A DNA stretch of 64,000 nucleotides from Cenococcum geophilum 1.58. Its lineage: Eukaryota; Ascomycota; Dothideomycetes; Gloniales; Gloniaceae. The notes below the pieces were generated by a model. The model had not been told where the DNA came from, searched no databases, and was given only the letters and a program-made list of their open reading frames with translations. This document shows positions 11,153 through 21,066 of this stretch, in pieces. A program made the position numbers and the translations under genes. Numbering within the stretch: the stretch's first letter is position 1; every line of letters starts with the position of its first letter. The stretch spans positions 1,364,001-1,428,000 of the forward strand of contig KV748196.1 of NCBI GenBank assembly GCA_001692895.1, given 5' to 3'.

Positions 11153-11572
11153 AATATTATAGTGTTAAGGGAAAGTAATAGATAGCTTATAGAATTAGAG
11201 TTGGACATCCCAAGTCCCGTTCTAAAGACTATGTATATAGCAATTTTATTAAGAAAATTTTAACTAATATAACTTTAGTTCACTTATGCGGCCTCGCCGA
11301 CGGCGTCTCCGTTAGTCTCTCCGTATAATATTTCTTGCGGACATTACCGCACCTATCAACAAATAGCATATTTATGAGATAGCTGTTATTATAGGGCTAG
11401 TTAGAGTAGGTTTCGCAGCTTGCTAAAAAGACCGTTAAATATCTTGTCGTCAGCCCTCATTCTAGGCTCTTCTAATTTAAGGCCGGCCAGTCTAAACCTC
11501 TCCGGTAATGCCAAAGGCGTTATCAGGAGATCAAGAAGGTTGGCGGGGTAAATATCAGACTTAGCTTAGTCA

Positions 11573-11594
11573 GCGCCCCTCCGGGCTCATAACC
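11573..11594 (-). promoter_or_regulatory. Primer binding site of F, complementary to initiator tRNA-Met anticodon arm
   Basis: Directly after the 5' LTR the minus strand reads GGTTATGAGCCCGGAGG. Its complement CTCATAACC is the anticodon loop and stem of initiator tRNA-Met. This matches half-tRNA priming known from Copia-type elements, where an internally cleaved tRNA is the primer instead of the CCA end. Confidence 0.7.
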
Positions 11595-11716
11595 TGATGT
11601 TTTTAGTGCTCTAATTGGTTAATCATTGTGTTCGTTATTCTCTAGAATACAGGAGGGCATCGCAGACTATATACCCAGTCTCGATGCAGGGGCTTGCAGT
11701 ACTAACAAATTCAACA
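11595..11716 (-). repeat. 5' LTR of F
   Basis: 122 bp, TGATGTTTTTAGTGC..AATTCAACA, followed by the AACTA target duplication at 11717-11721. Confidence 0.92.
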
Positions 11717-11756
11717 AACTACGCTATAGGGGCTGCTTCGCAGCGGGGGATAAGCT

Positions 11757-12370
11757 TTAGGCAGAGCCTTGTGTAGAGCTTTAGTAGAGCTTCATACAGA
11801 GGTTCGCGCAGAGCCTTATGCGGGACCACGTGCGGCGTGTAGGCGTGTAGACGTATAGATGTCTAGACGTGCAGACGTTCGTACGGGCGTTTATATAGAC
11901 ATTCGTATAGGCGTTCGTGTAGGCAATTAATTGATAAATCGATTAATTATAGAGCCGTTCGTATAGACAGTTATAGAGTCTTCCTAGTATATCAGTGCTG
12001 CGTGTTAGTAGAGCTTCGAGCAGAGCCTCGCGTAGGGCTTTATATAGGCGTTCGTGCAGGCGTTCGTGCAGACATTTATAGAGACGTTTGTAGAGACGTT
12101 CGTATAGACGATTATATGGGCGTTCGTACGGGCAATCGTGCGACATTTATAGAGCCGTTCGTAGAGACGATCGTATGGCGACTAATCGTATGGGCGTTCG
12201 TATGGCCGATTGTAGAACCTTCCTAGTATATTAGTGCTGCGTGTTAGTAGAGCTTTAGAGCTCTATATAGGGCTTTGAGCAGAGCTTTGAGTAGAGCTTT
12301 AAGTAGAGCTCCGAGTAGAGCTTTAAGTAGAGCTTCGTGCAGAGCTTTTGCAGAGCTTTGGTAGGACGTG
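11757..12370. repeat. Tandem repeats in H (GCAGAGCTT- and CGTGTAGACGTTCG-type)
   Basis: 12-13 bp units (GCAGAGCTTCGTG, GTAGAGCTTTA) flank an array of 12-mers (GTTCGTATAGAC, GCGTTCGTGCAG). Frames on both strands are open only because units are multiples of 3. The GCAGAGCTT unit recurs at 20140-20560 inside the unrelated element Q. Confidence 0.75.
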
Positions 12371-12767
12371 TACGGTCGCAAAAAATCTAACTACCCTTCT
12401 ACTGCGCCACCATAAAGCTATTATATAACTAGCTACTTATAGATAACGTAGATAGCAGAGTAAAGAGGCTATATTAGAGATATAGAGCTTTAATTATATA
12501 TAGTTGTGGTGCAGTTAGGGGTAGTTAATATTTAAATTAATTAATTTTGGTCAGGGAGCGCGTATTAAGACATTTTATAGTATATAAATACTTCTATACG
12601 CAAGAATATATTATAAAACTGCCAATCTATGCCAATAATTTGTATAATATTTATTTTAGAATAAGTATATTTCTATTATAATAATTTTATCCAAAAATTG
12701 CCAATATTCCAATATTGACACTGCAAATATCGACAAATGCCAATATTTTATTGGCTGGATTTTCGCT
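12371..12767. other. AT-rich right arm of H, no gene seen
   Basis: Contains CAATATT-type subterminal motifs near 12610-12755 mirroring those at 6402-6470. No coding frame or further repeat found. Confidence 0.5.
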
Positions 12768-12792
12768 TATTGAAAACCACGCTGATACGGCC

Positions 12793-13976
12793 GTCACCTA
12801 CGTCCCCTCCCCCACCTTATAACTTAACTGTCCCCTAGTTAAACATCCTATACCTCCTACGGAGCCTGCTACGGGTCAATAGCTAACCTGGTTAAGTGTC
12901 CGTCTCCAAGACCGTCTCCAAAAATTAGACGATTTATTCTTCTTCCTAGCTTTAGCTGTCTTATCTATAGGCTGTGACCCAATCTAGATATAATCTCCTG
13001 GTCGTACATGCTTCTCCTACGGCGGAGCCTACGCCACCTACTACAGAGCCTACGGCTCAACAGCTGTCCTGGTTATACGGCTGTCTCTAAGGGTCTGCGG
13101 ATATTACTGGCTAGGCGTTACTACTAAGTCTGCAGGTCGTACTTGATAGTAGTCCTCCCAGTTTATACGTGTTTTGTCACTATTCTTTAGCACTACTCCA
13201 TTATAGAAAGCAGTAAAATCCGTTTGTCCTATAGGGGCCTATTTCTACGTCTATCCTTATCCTTCTATTTTCTAACGTACCTATCTATCTAGGTCTATTC
13301 CTCGGTACATATAAAGCCAGTTCTTAATACCCTTTAATCGTCCTTCATTGCCGAGCCACGGAAGTTTAGGTCCAGGTCGTTCACGCGTCCTAGCTACTAG
13401 TCTTCCTCAGTTAAACAGATATACAAATCCTTACTAAATAAGATCCTTCAAGCCTTAATATTCGTGCTTGGTGAAACAGTGACTTCCTCTATATCCAAAA
13501 CAGGTCCACCGGCCTTATCCTCACTAACCCCGTACGTCCCGTTGCGGCCGTCTAAAGGCGGTAGAACCTTACGGATATTCAGAGCTTTACGGATATCAAA
13601 AGCCTTACGGAGGTCGAGAGTCCTATAGAGGTTAAGAGTCCTACAGAGGTCGGGTACTATTCTGCCAGTCTTTGTATCCTAGTGCTGGGCTATATCCTTA
13701 TACTAGGCCTTAAGCTACAGCCTAATTCGTCAGCGTTATAAGCTTCCTTGGGTCCATCCGTATTTAATTAAGAAACGGCATCAACCGTGCAGCTGCCGCA
13801 AGCTCCATCTTGGTCGGCTTTAGACTCCTTAGCTAGCTTCCCATTTCGCCCATTTCCTAATCTATAGCGGGTGACTGCTGCTACGTTAGGGCTCCTCTAT
13901 ATACACCTAAGTCTAAAAGCCTTCCTTCTCTTCTACGGTCAAGCCCATCCCTTTACTGCCGTAGCTCCTATATAAG
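12793..13976 (-). other. E interior between gag and the H insertion: no pol found
   Basis: This is where pol would lie. No RT, RNase H or integrase motif could be read in any frame. The leftmost 60 bases match C 37067-37130 (end of pol), including the polypurine tract at 12804-12818. The rest contains short direct repeats (for example the TTACGGATATC / AGAGTCCTA words at 13560-13640). Confidence 0.5.
12804..12818 (-). promoter_or_regulatory. Internal (second) polypurine tract of E
   Basis: Minus-strand AGGTGGGGGAGGGG, followed on the plus strand side by TTATAACTTAACTGTCCCC. It closely resembles the terminal tract (4099-4112) plus its flank, and the same arrangement occurs in C (37079-37092). 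It could act as a central polypurine tract or be a fossil of an older 3' end. Confidence 0.55.
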
Positions 13977-15515
13977 CTAGACATTTAGGGCGTCTTCTTC
14001 TAGAAGGACATCCATTCGCTCGGCGCCCTTTACAGCCACTATCCTTAACTCTACAGCCTCCTTCAGCCTTTTAAACACAAGGGTACTAGGCTCGTCTACT
14101 ACGGCTCCTATCTTTTCCATTACGTGCTTGCGGTATTTAATAGAAAGTCCTCGCACAAACCATCGCCCCTTCTCTTGCTCAGTAAGGTTTCCTACAGCTA
14201 CCACTTTGGCTGAGATAGTAGAGAAGTCCTGCACGTAGTGACGTAAGTCGCCTAGCTGTTCCGCAGATTTTCGAACGAAAGCTTTTACGAAGTCTCTTAT
14301 CTCTATACGTCGATAGTAGTCCTCGGCTTAATATTCGGCTCGGAGTTTAGTCACCAGTCGGCTCTAGTCGTCCTATTTAAATTCCGGTGTCATCTAAATA
14401 GCTTCCACGTATAAGCCTTCGCAATAGTTAAGGAGACACGCGAGCCTGCGGTCTTCGCCTACGTAGTACCTTTAACACATACCCTCGTAGCCCTTAATAA
14501 ACCTAGAGATATTCTTTCCGTTAAACCGTAGAACCCCTTACCCAAAAGGATCTGGCATTGCTACCATTAGAACGAACACGTGGCGTACTTCCCTTGCTAC
14601 CTAAACGGGTAAAGGCCGCGGCTAATCTACTTACATTGCTACCTAAGGTAAGGGTGTCCTAAATAGCTGTCTTAGTATTGGTTTATACTCAGCAAAAGAA
14701 GTATAGGCTTCGGTTCCTTCTAGCTGCTTCTTAACGCCTAGAGGTCGGTCTTCCTGGGAGAGCACAAAATCGCCATCTTCTACTACTGCCGGGTCTCGAT
14801 ACGTCCGTCTATTTTGGCCTACTATCGTTCCACGCGATAGGGCACTGCTACGCCTTAGGCTTCCGCTTGCATTTACTTCTTTATAGAACGCCTCTAGAGC
14901 CGCCGCTAATATAATCCGGATAACTTAAAAGAGGATAAAGCTAAGCCAGAATAGGAAGCTTTTAAGGGCAGATCCGATCTCGTGTGCTTGCGGCCTTGCT
15001 CGGTATTATCTCTATTCTTATAGGGCAGTGCTAACTTCCTCTGCCGCCGGATGCCTTAGATCTCGTTTTCACCTAGTTAATTAGCCCTTGGCTACCTATC
15101 GTCTCTATATTCTCAACAAAGCTCTAGCCATACTCGTGCGCGGGTAGTAGAAATATCGGGTAACGGTTAAAGTCGTCTAATTAGCTCACTAGTTCGCTTA
15201 ACGTCCTTGCTTATAACTCTCCAAGACACTCTATTGCCACTCTTTAGCCTATGCGTTAAGTCTAACTATTCTATCTTTTCCGGTCTTTCTATTCAGGGAC
15301 TACCTGGTTCCCCTTACTGTCCAATACTATCTACTTCTCTGCTACTGTCTCGTCTATCTAGCTAGCGGTTCTTTTACAGCTAGTCGTTCTTCTACAGCTA
15401 TCGGTTCTTCTATAGCTGTAGTATATTCCTGCATACCTCCTATATATATAGTTGTGTATAGAGTGCCAGACTTCTAATCCAAAGAGCTTGCCGTCGTCCC
15501 CACGTGGAATGCCAT
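13977..15515 (-). pseudogene. Gag of element E (512 codons, lightly RIPped)
   Basis: ATG at 15515-15513 (M-A-F-H-V-G-T-T-A-S-S-L) stands one base after the 5' LTR. The frame runs to TAG at 13977-13979, with RIP-type stops upstream but the last 85 codons fully open. The C-terminal part (G-R-W-F-V-R-G-L-S-I-K-Y, E-P-S-T-L-V-F-K-R-L-K-E-A-V-E-L-R) aligns with Gag of element C near 42640-42880. No zinc knuckle follows. It would form the capsid-like particle. E has no pol, so mobility would need enzymes in trans. Confidence 0.65.
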
Positions 15516-15516
15516 A

Positions 15517-15752
15517 TGTGGTAGTAGACGCGGTCCCTCTTAGATAGGAAGTCACAATGCTGTCTGTCTGTCGGTCGGTCAGTCAGTCGGTCAGTCATCA
15601 GTCGTAATCAATCAGTAGGAAAGTAGTCAGTAAGAAGAAAGGAAAGAATGTATTCCAGTAGGTCGTAATCAAGAGAAGGAGAGAAGCCGAAGGCTTGATA
15701 TATACAGGAAAATGCCAAGGCACTAAGCAGTAGCCCATTTTACCCCACCACA
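15517..15752 (-). repeat. 5' LTR of E
   Basis: 236 bp, TGTGGTAGTAGACGC..CCACCACA, with ATAC duplicated beyond it (15753-15756). It contains the GTCGGTCGGTCAGTCAGTCG tetranucleotide tract at about 15570-15590. Confidence 0.9.
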
Positions 15753-15756
15753 ATAC

Positions 15757-15954
15757 GTACACGGAGTAGAATAGGATTTAGGTAGTAGTCTTAGCAGAAC
15801 TTAGTAGGGTTTAGTAGAACTTAGTGGAACTTAGTAGAATATAGTAGAATATGGCAAGTTGCCGTTAGATTGCTATCTTATAGTCAATCTCTAGTTACTA
15901 AGTTGGTGGAAATAGGTAAATGTGTATAAGGTGTTACGGGGGTGTCCCATAATA
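15757..15954 (-). repeat. 3' LTR of D, inner part
   Basis: Continuation of 3702-3862. Matches 23353-23575 except that the latter has a 21-bp local duplication (about 23468-23490). Ends ..GTGTCCCATAATA, the RIP form of ..TATAACA. Confidence 0.88.
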
Positions 15955-18900
15955 GTACCCCCCTCTTTAAACTCGAGCTTCTGCGAGATAGGGCTGTGGT
16001 AGTTCTAAATAAAGTTTATAAAAGTCTTCTGCGGCTTATATAAGTCCTATAGAGTTAACGGGTTCCTATAAGGGCTTAGTATAGCCTCTCCACTTTATAA
16101 AATATATATATTAGCGTTTCCGTTTATTATACTTAATATTATTAATTCTTTTAATAAAGTACTTATCCTTACTATTTACCTTAACTAGTAGGGGAGGGTC
16201 CTATATTTATTTAGGCAGGGCGTTTAATATAGGGGTAGTAGGGTGGAGGACTAACGTATAGAATATGGGGTGGATTTTAACCGTATTAGGGAGCTTTAGT
16301 TAGTAGGCATAAGGAAAGATAACCTTTTTAACCTTATAAGGGCTAGCATTCTTCTAATTAAGTTTCTTAATAGGTTGTTTTATGTTTAAATTTCTTATAT
16401 TTAGCCAGACGAAATTACTAATTTAGTAGGCTGGTGCTAGGGTTCGTTTCTTATTCGCTGCGGATTTATAAATAGATTAAGCCTATATTATCTTATTAGT
16501 AAGGAACTATTATAGTTCCTCTATCTTTTCTATAAATTTATTTACTTTTATAACCTATAAGGCGTAATAAGCGGGGTAAGGAATATTACTAAAGGGTTTA
16601 AAACCTATTTATAGGTACTAGCTATAATTAGCCAGAAACAGGGAGACTTTTATTATTTCTAAGACGGAATTATTTATAGTAAACTTGGTAAATGTAAGCC
16701 AGTTAATCTAGTTATCTTATAGATATAACGTGTATATCCGAATATACTATTCTATTATAGCATTTACGCATTCCGTTTAATTATCCGTTTTTAGGTAGTA
16801 TATAGTAGATAACAGTGCTTTAATACGAAGTTAGGTAGTTAGTTCTTTTTAGAATACTAAAATTAACTAGCTATCTTTATTAGAGATAATTGTTTTAGGG
16901 AGTCTGTAGAGTTTCTATATATAATTTAGGAATAGTTGGGCAACGGTAGGCGTTAATATATTAGGATAGGCAATTAAGTATCTTATTTTAGATAGTTGGT
17001 CTATAACTATTATAATGTTTATATAGCCTCTACTTTTAGGGAGGTTAATAATAAAGTTAATTAAGATATCCTTTTATCTTTGGTCCGGAATAGGCAGCGG
17101 CTTTAAAAGACCATTATACGTCTTATATAAGGCTTTAGCTCGTTAGTAGGTATAGTAGCTAAAGATATACCTTTATGTTATATTATGCATATTTGGCTAG
17201 TAATACTCCCGTTAGAGTAGTTCTAGGGTCTTTTCTTGGCCTAGGTAGCTAGTAATAGGTAGATTATATATGTGTTTAAGGAGCTTAAGCTTAAGCTTAT
17301 TATAATTAGGGATAACTAGACGGTTCTAGTAATATAAGCGGTTTCCGTAAACTTCGCATTTACTTAAAGAAATCTTTTTAGAGCGTCTAACGCTATCTTA
17401 AATTAGCTTAAGCATTTCTTAGATAAACTCGTTATTTAGGTATTTATTAACTATAATCTATTTAATTAGTTAATTAGTTATTTTAAGGACGTATACCGTA
17501 AGGTCTTTAGCAGAAGGGTTAAATAGTTTAGGGCGAAGCAGGGTCTGATTTTAGTAAGAGCGCGCTTCTTTTAGGGCTAGCGCGTCTTGCGAGTATTAGG
17601 TTAGAGCATTAGGCTTCTAACCTTAAACGCCTAGGCAGTACGTAATTAAGAATTAAAAAGGTAATAGATATTCTAACCAGCGGGCCTAATAATGACTTAG
17701 CTATTTTGTGGTTGTGAAGTACTATAGGTTCTTATAGTCGCTAAGAACCTTAATTAAAAATCCAGCGCCTTCTAGTTTGGGTTGCTATTGCTTAAAGTAT
17801 CTAATAATAGCTAGCAATTCTTTATTATAGATCTTATAATTATATTCGGCAGGACTTAGTTATTTTAAGAAGTATATTATGGAGTATAATATTCCTTCTT
17901 TATTATATTAAGATAGAATACCTTTAGTAACATAATCAGATAAGTTGGCTTCTATAACACTTATTTATTTTAGGTTAAAGTATTAGAGTATAGATATAGT
18001 AGTAAATATAACCTTTAGATAAGCAAAGGCCTTCTTATATTCCTTATTAAAGATAAAAGCTTTATCCTTTTAGGTTAAAGTAATAAGGGGTAAAACTAGG
18101 GCGGAGAAGTTATTAATAAACCGTTAGTAGAAATTAGCAAATCCTATAAAGGCTTTTATATCCTTAACGTCCTTAGGTTCTTACTAGTTTATAATTACTT
18201 TAACTTTCTTTAGGTCTATTTATATACCGTTTATAGAAATAAGGAGTCTAAGGTATAGAACTTCCGTTTTATAAAACTTATATTTATCTATATTTAATTA
18301 TAAACTAGCTCTATATAGGGCTTATAAAATAAAATAAACGTATTTCTAATATTCGGTTAGGTTATTACTATATATTAGGATATTGTTAATATAAGTAGTA
18401 CAGAAGATATCTAGGTAGGGACGTAGGGTATTATTTACGTAATATTAAAATAAGCTTAGAGCATTTACGAGGCCGAATAGCGTTATTAAGTATTTAAATA
18501 ATCTATACTAAGTACGAAATATAATAAGCCATTTATCTCCTTTTACTATACGGGGGCGGTTAAATACAGAGATAATATTAAGCTTTGTATAGTAGCGAGT
18601 CTTACTTAGTTAGTTTAGTGTCTCCTATATTAATAGGATTAGGTATTAGTTCTTAACGGTAACGGCGTTAAGAGCTTAGTAGTCTATATAAAAGCGCAGA
18701 CTACTATTAAGTTTCTTAATAAAGATTACTAGTATAGCTATAGGTAAAGAGCTTACTCTAATAAATCCTTTACTTAGGTTCTTGTCTAAATACTTCTATA
18801 GCACTTAGAGTTCGTTTTAGGATATTCTATATAGGGGTCTAAATCTAGGCTGCTTTCCTTCTTTAAGTATAATCTTATGGTTATACGATTGGTGTTTTAG

Positions 18901-19066
18901 TAGCTTATCGGCTTTCTTCTATAAGAATACTTCTAGGCGGTTATAGTACTCTACTAATACCTTCGTAGTAGGGTTAGTATACTTCTTTAGTGCTAAGGCC
19001 TTCTTAATATTAGCTATAGTAACAGCAAAGATTGTATATTTGGGTTTCTTAGCGAGTTGCGCTAGC
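15955..19066 (-). pseudogene. Pol of gypsy element D: RT, RNase H, integrase
   Basis: Minus strand. The RT is unmistakable: F-G-L-V-N-A-L then, about 40 residues on, Y-I-N-N-I-L-I-Y-S-N-N (18365-18400), the catalytic Y-x-D-D box with both Asp RIPped to Asn. RNase H should follow at about 17900-17400 and integrase at about 17350-16500. Very many TAG/TAA. The frame is interrupted at 19070 by Q and resumes at 21067 with protease and Gag. Confidence 0.75.
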
Positions 19067-19384
19067 GGGCATCGGGAAAATATGGTACCCTTTCAATGGC
19101 CTCAATGGCTGGTGGTTGACGCAATTGGCGCGCAGTTGAGGTCATTTAGCAACTCGACCGACTAGCCTATGTCGTGTTTTTTTGACACGCAGCCTGCGCG
19201 CAGCCTGCGCGCAACCTGCCAGCAATCTGCGCATTTGGCAACTATAATTATATTTACCTCTTTTATACTAATAGCATATTTTAAATAAATAAAAGCTACT
19301 TTAAAGCTATTTATAAGGCTAGCAAAATAAATATTATTATTTTAGATAATTTAATATAATATAGCGATGGTTCTCTTCTACCTA

Positions 19385-19770
19385 TCTACCTATTAACTTA
19401 CCTACCTGCCTACATTGCCTACTTGTCTACATTGCCTACCTGTCTACATTGCCTACCTATCTATATCTACTTGCCTATCTGCATCTACTTACCTGTCTAT
19501 ATCTACCTACCTATTTGCATTGCCTACCCGTCTATATCGCCTATCTATCTATATCTACTTGCCTGTCTGCATCTACTTACCTATCTATATCTGCCTACCT
19601 GTCTATATCTACTTACCTATCTATATCTACTTACCTATCTATATCTACTTACCTATCTATATCTACCTACTTGTTTACATTTGCTTGCCTGTTTGTATCT
19701 ACTTACCTGTCTGTATCTGCCTACCTGTCTGCATCTGCCTACCCGTTAGTATCTCCCTGTTTATGCCTAC
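19385..19770. repeat. CTACCTGTCTATAT-type tandem array in Q
   Basis: Units of 12-14 bp built from CTACCT(A/G)(T/C)CT(A/G)TAT and TACTTACC, repeated about 25 times. All three plus frames are open because the array lacks stops. None shows non-repeat protein features. Confidence 0.85.
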
Positions 19771-19834
19771 CTGTCTGTGCTACCTTGATTCGATCAATCG
19801 ATCGAATCGTTTATAGTGTTCGCTGGCTAGTCGT

Positions 19835-20035
19835 TGTCGTCTGGCTCTGGCGANAGTCGTCTGGTTCTGGCGACGGTCGTCTGGTTCTGGCGACGGTCGT
19901 CTGGCTCTGGCGACGGTCGTCTGGTTCTGGTAACGGTCGTCTGGTTCTGGTAACGGTCGTCTGGTTCTGGCGACGGTCGTCTGATTCTAGCGATAGTCAT
20001 CTAGTTCTAGCAACGGTCCTCTGCTGGCTGCCGTT
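19835..20035. repeat. 20-bp tandem array (GGTTCTGGCGACGGTCGTCT) in Q
   Basis: About ten head-to-tail copies of a 20-bp unit. Divergence increases to the right, mainly C-to-T and G-to-A changes. Confidence 0.9.
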
Positions 20036-20139
20036 CTAGTGCCCTCCCTAGTAGGGAGGATGTAAGAAGGAAGGAAGGGTAAAAAATAAGGCGGCTACAT
20101 AGGCAGAGACACGTGTAGACGCTATTGGGAATATAGCGG

Positions 20140-20560
20140 GGACCCGATGCAGAGCTTCGTGTAGAGCCCTCCGTACGCAGAGCTTCACGCAGAGCTTCGC
20201 GCAGAGCTTGTGCAGAGCCTCTGTACGTAGAGCTTCGTATAGAGCTTTCGTGTAGAGCTTCGTGTAGAGCTTCGTGTAGAGCCTCCGTATGCAGAGCTTC
20301 GCGCAGAGCCTCGTGCAGAGCTTCGTGCAGAGCTTCGTGCAAGAGCCTCCGTACGCAGAGCCTCGCGCAGAGCCTCGTGCAGAGCCTCTGTACGTAGAGC
20401 TTCGTGCAGAGCTTCGTGCAGAGCTTCGTGCAGAGCCTCTATGCGCAGAGCTTCGTGCAGAGCCTCTATGGCGCAGAGCTTCGGTGCAGAGCCTCTGTAC
20501 GCAGACTTCGTGTAGAGCTTCGTGTAGAGCCTCGTGCAGAGCCTTGTGCAAGAGCCTCTA
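20140..20560. repeat. 12-13 bp tandem array (GCAGAGCTTCGT) in Q
   Basis: About 33 units of GCAGAGC(T/C)TCGTG, punctuated by CTCCGTACGCAGAG variants. The same unit type occurs at 11757-12370 in hAT element H. The histidine/alanine/leucine-rich frames on the minus strand are repeat artefacts. Confidence 0.9.
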
Positions 20561-20699
20561 AGTAATAAGACTATATAAGATTGTATAAGATTATATTAGA
20601 TAATATATAATAGTTAAATATATAGTATATAACTTTACCTTAATTACATGTTAAGAAATATACAGTTACCTTTTAAAGTTGCTAAGTAGGTTAACTGCG

Positions 20700-21000
20700 T
20701 ATTATTTAACTTTTAAATATATTAAGTTAGTCAATTGCGTGTTAATTGCGTGTTAAGTTGGTTAAATTGCGTGTTAAGTTAGTTAATTGCGTATTAAGTT
20801 GGTCAAATTGCGTATTAAGTTGGTCAATTGCGTATTAAGTTGGTCGAATTGCGTGTTAAGTTGGTTAATTGCGTATTAAGTTGGTTAAATTGCGTGTTAA
20901 GTTAGTCAATTGCGTGTTAAGTTAGTTGAATTACGTGTTAAGTTAGTCAAATGCGTGTCAAGTTGGTTAATTGCGTGTCGAGTTGGTTAAATTGCATGTT
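20700..21000. repeat. 20-21 bp array (GCGTGTTAAGTTGGTTAAATT) near the right end of Q
   Basis: About 14 copies of a 20/21-bp unit close to the right TIR. Subterminal repeats at this position are typical transposase-binding sites in DNA transposons. A related short motif, GACGCAATTGGCGCGCAG, lies near the left end at about 19117. Confidence 0.85.
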
Positions 21001-21066
21001 AATGACGCGAAACGCGAAAATTAAAGTCTACTTAAATCTCATCCTGCGAATATTTTCCCGATGGGG

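Larger units (their letters stand above)
6782..11716 (-). mobile_element. Ty1/Copia retrotransposon F
   Basis: LTRs of equal length (122 bp) at 6782-6903 and 11595-11716, TSD AACTA (6777-6781, 11717-11721). A minus-strand purine-rich tract (CCTGAGTGGGAG) abuts the 3' LTR at 6904-6915, and a primer site lies at 11573-11594. One polyprotein frame is present (7124-11152). RIP is moderate. It is the innermost element of the deepest nesting chain. Total 4.9 kb, typical for Copia. Confidence 0.93.
6385..12784. mobile_element. Non-autonomous hAT element H (contains Copia F)
   Basis: TIRs CAGCGTGGTTTTCAATA at 6385-6401 and its complement at 12768-12784, flanked by a perfect 8-bp TSD ATACGGCC (6377-6384, 12785-12792), diagnostic of hAT. 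Without F it is about 1.46 kb and has no transposase. Inside are subterminal CAATATTGG motifs, a GC-richer hairpin (6688-6770) and tandem repeats (11757-12370). Ns at 6646-6674 mark small gaps. Confidence 0.85.
3863..15752 (-). mobile_element. Gag-only gypsy-type element E (contains H and F)
   Basis: Identical-length LTRs (236 bp) at 3863-4098 and 15517-15752, TSD ATAC (3859-3862, 15753-15756), terminal polypurine tract at 4099-4112 on the minus strand. Net length after removing H is about 5.5 kb. It encodes gag but I find no protease, RT, RNase H or integrase. The rest is a polypurine-like tract, a conserved intergenic block shared with C, and degenerate repeats. It looks like a non-autonomous relative of C mobilised in trans. 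Confidence 0.82.
19070..21063. mobile_element. TIR element Q made largely of tandem repeats
   Basis: Ends CATCGGGAAAATAT (19070-19083) and its complement ATATTTTCCCGATG (21050-21063). GGG stands on both sides (19067-19069, 21064-21066), a possible 3-bp TSD. It interrupts D between protease and RT. No transposase: four different tandem arrays plus AT-rich spacers. RIP is weak compared with D. Superfamily unclear (CACTA-like or PIF/Harbinger-like would fit a 3-bp TSD). Confidence 0.65.

Noticed and set aside
11943..12226. Overlapping frames on both strands in the H repeat array
   Set aside because: 12-bp units, a multiple of three, automatically give long frames.
15440..15516. tRNA-like stretch (GAGTGCCAGACTTCTAATCC) beside the 5' LTR of E, also in C near 43760
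   Set aside because: No paired anticodon stem and no T-loop consensus. The same bases are the conserved start of the gag coding frame (M-A-F-..-G-T-T-A-S-S-L) in both elements.
19415..20561. Long open frames (up to 196 codons) in Q
   Set aside because: They come from tandem units without stop codons, open in several frames and on both strands; no non-repeat protein features.
20700..21000. Regular 20-bp repeats resembling a CRISPR array
   Set aside because: Units are contiguous with no unique spacers, in a eukaryotic transposon; simple tandem array.
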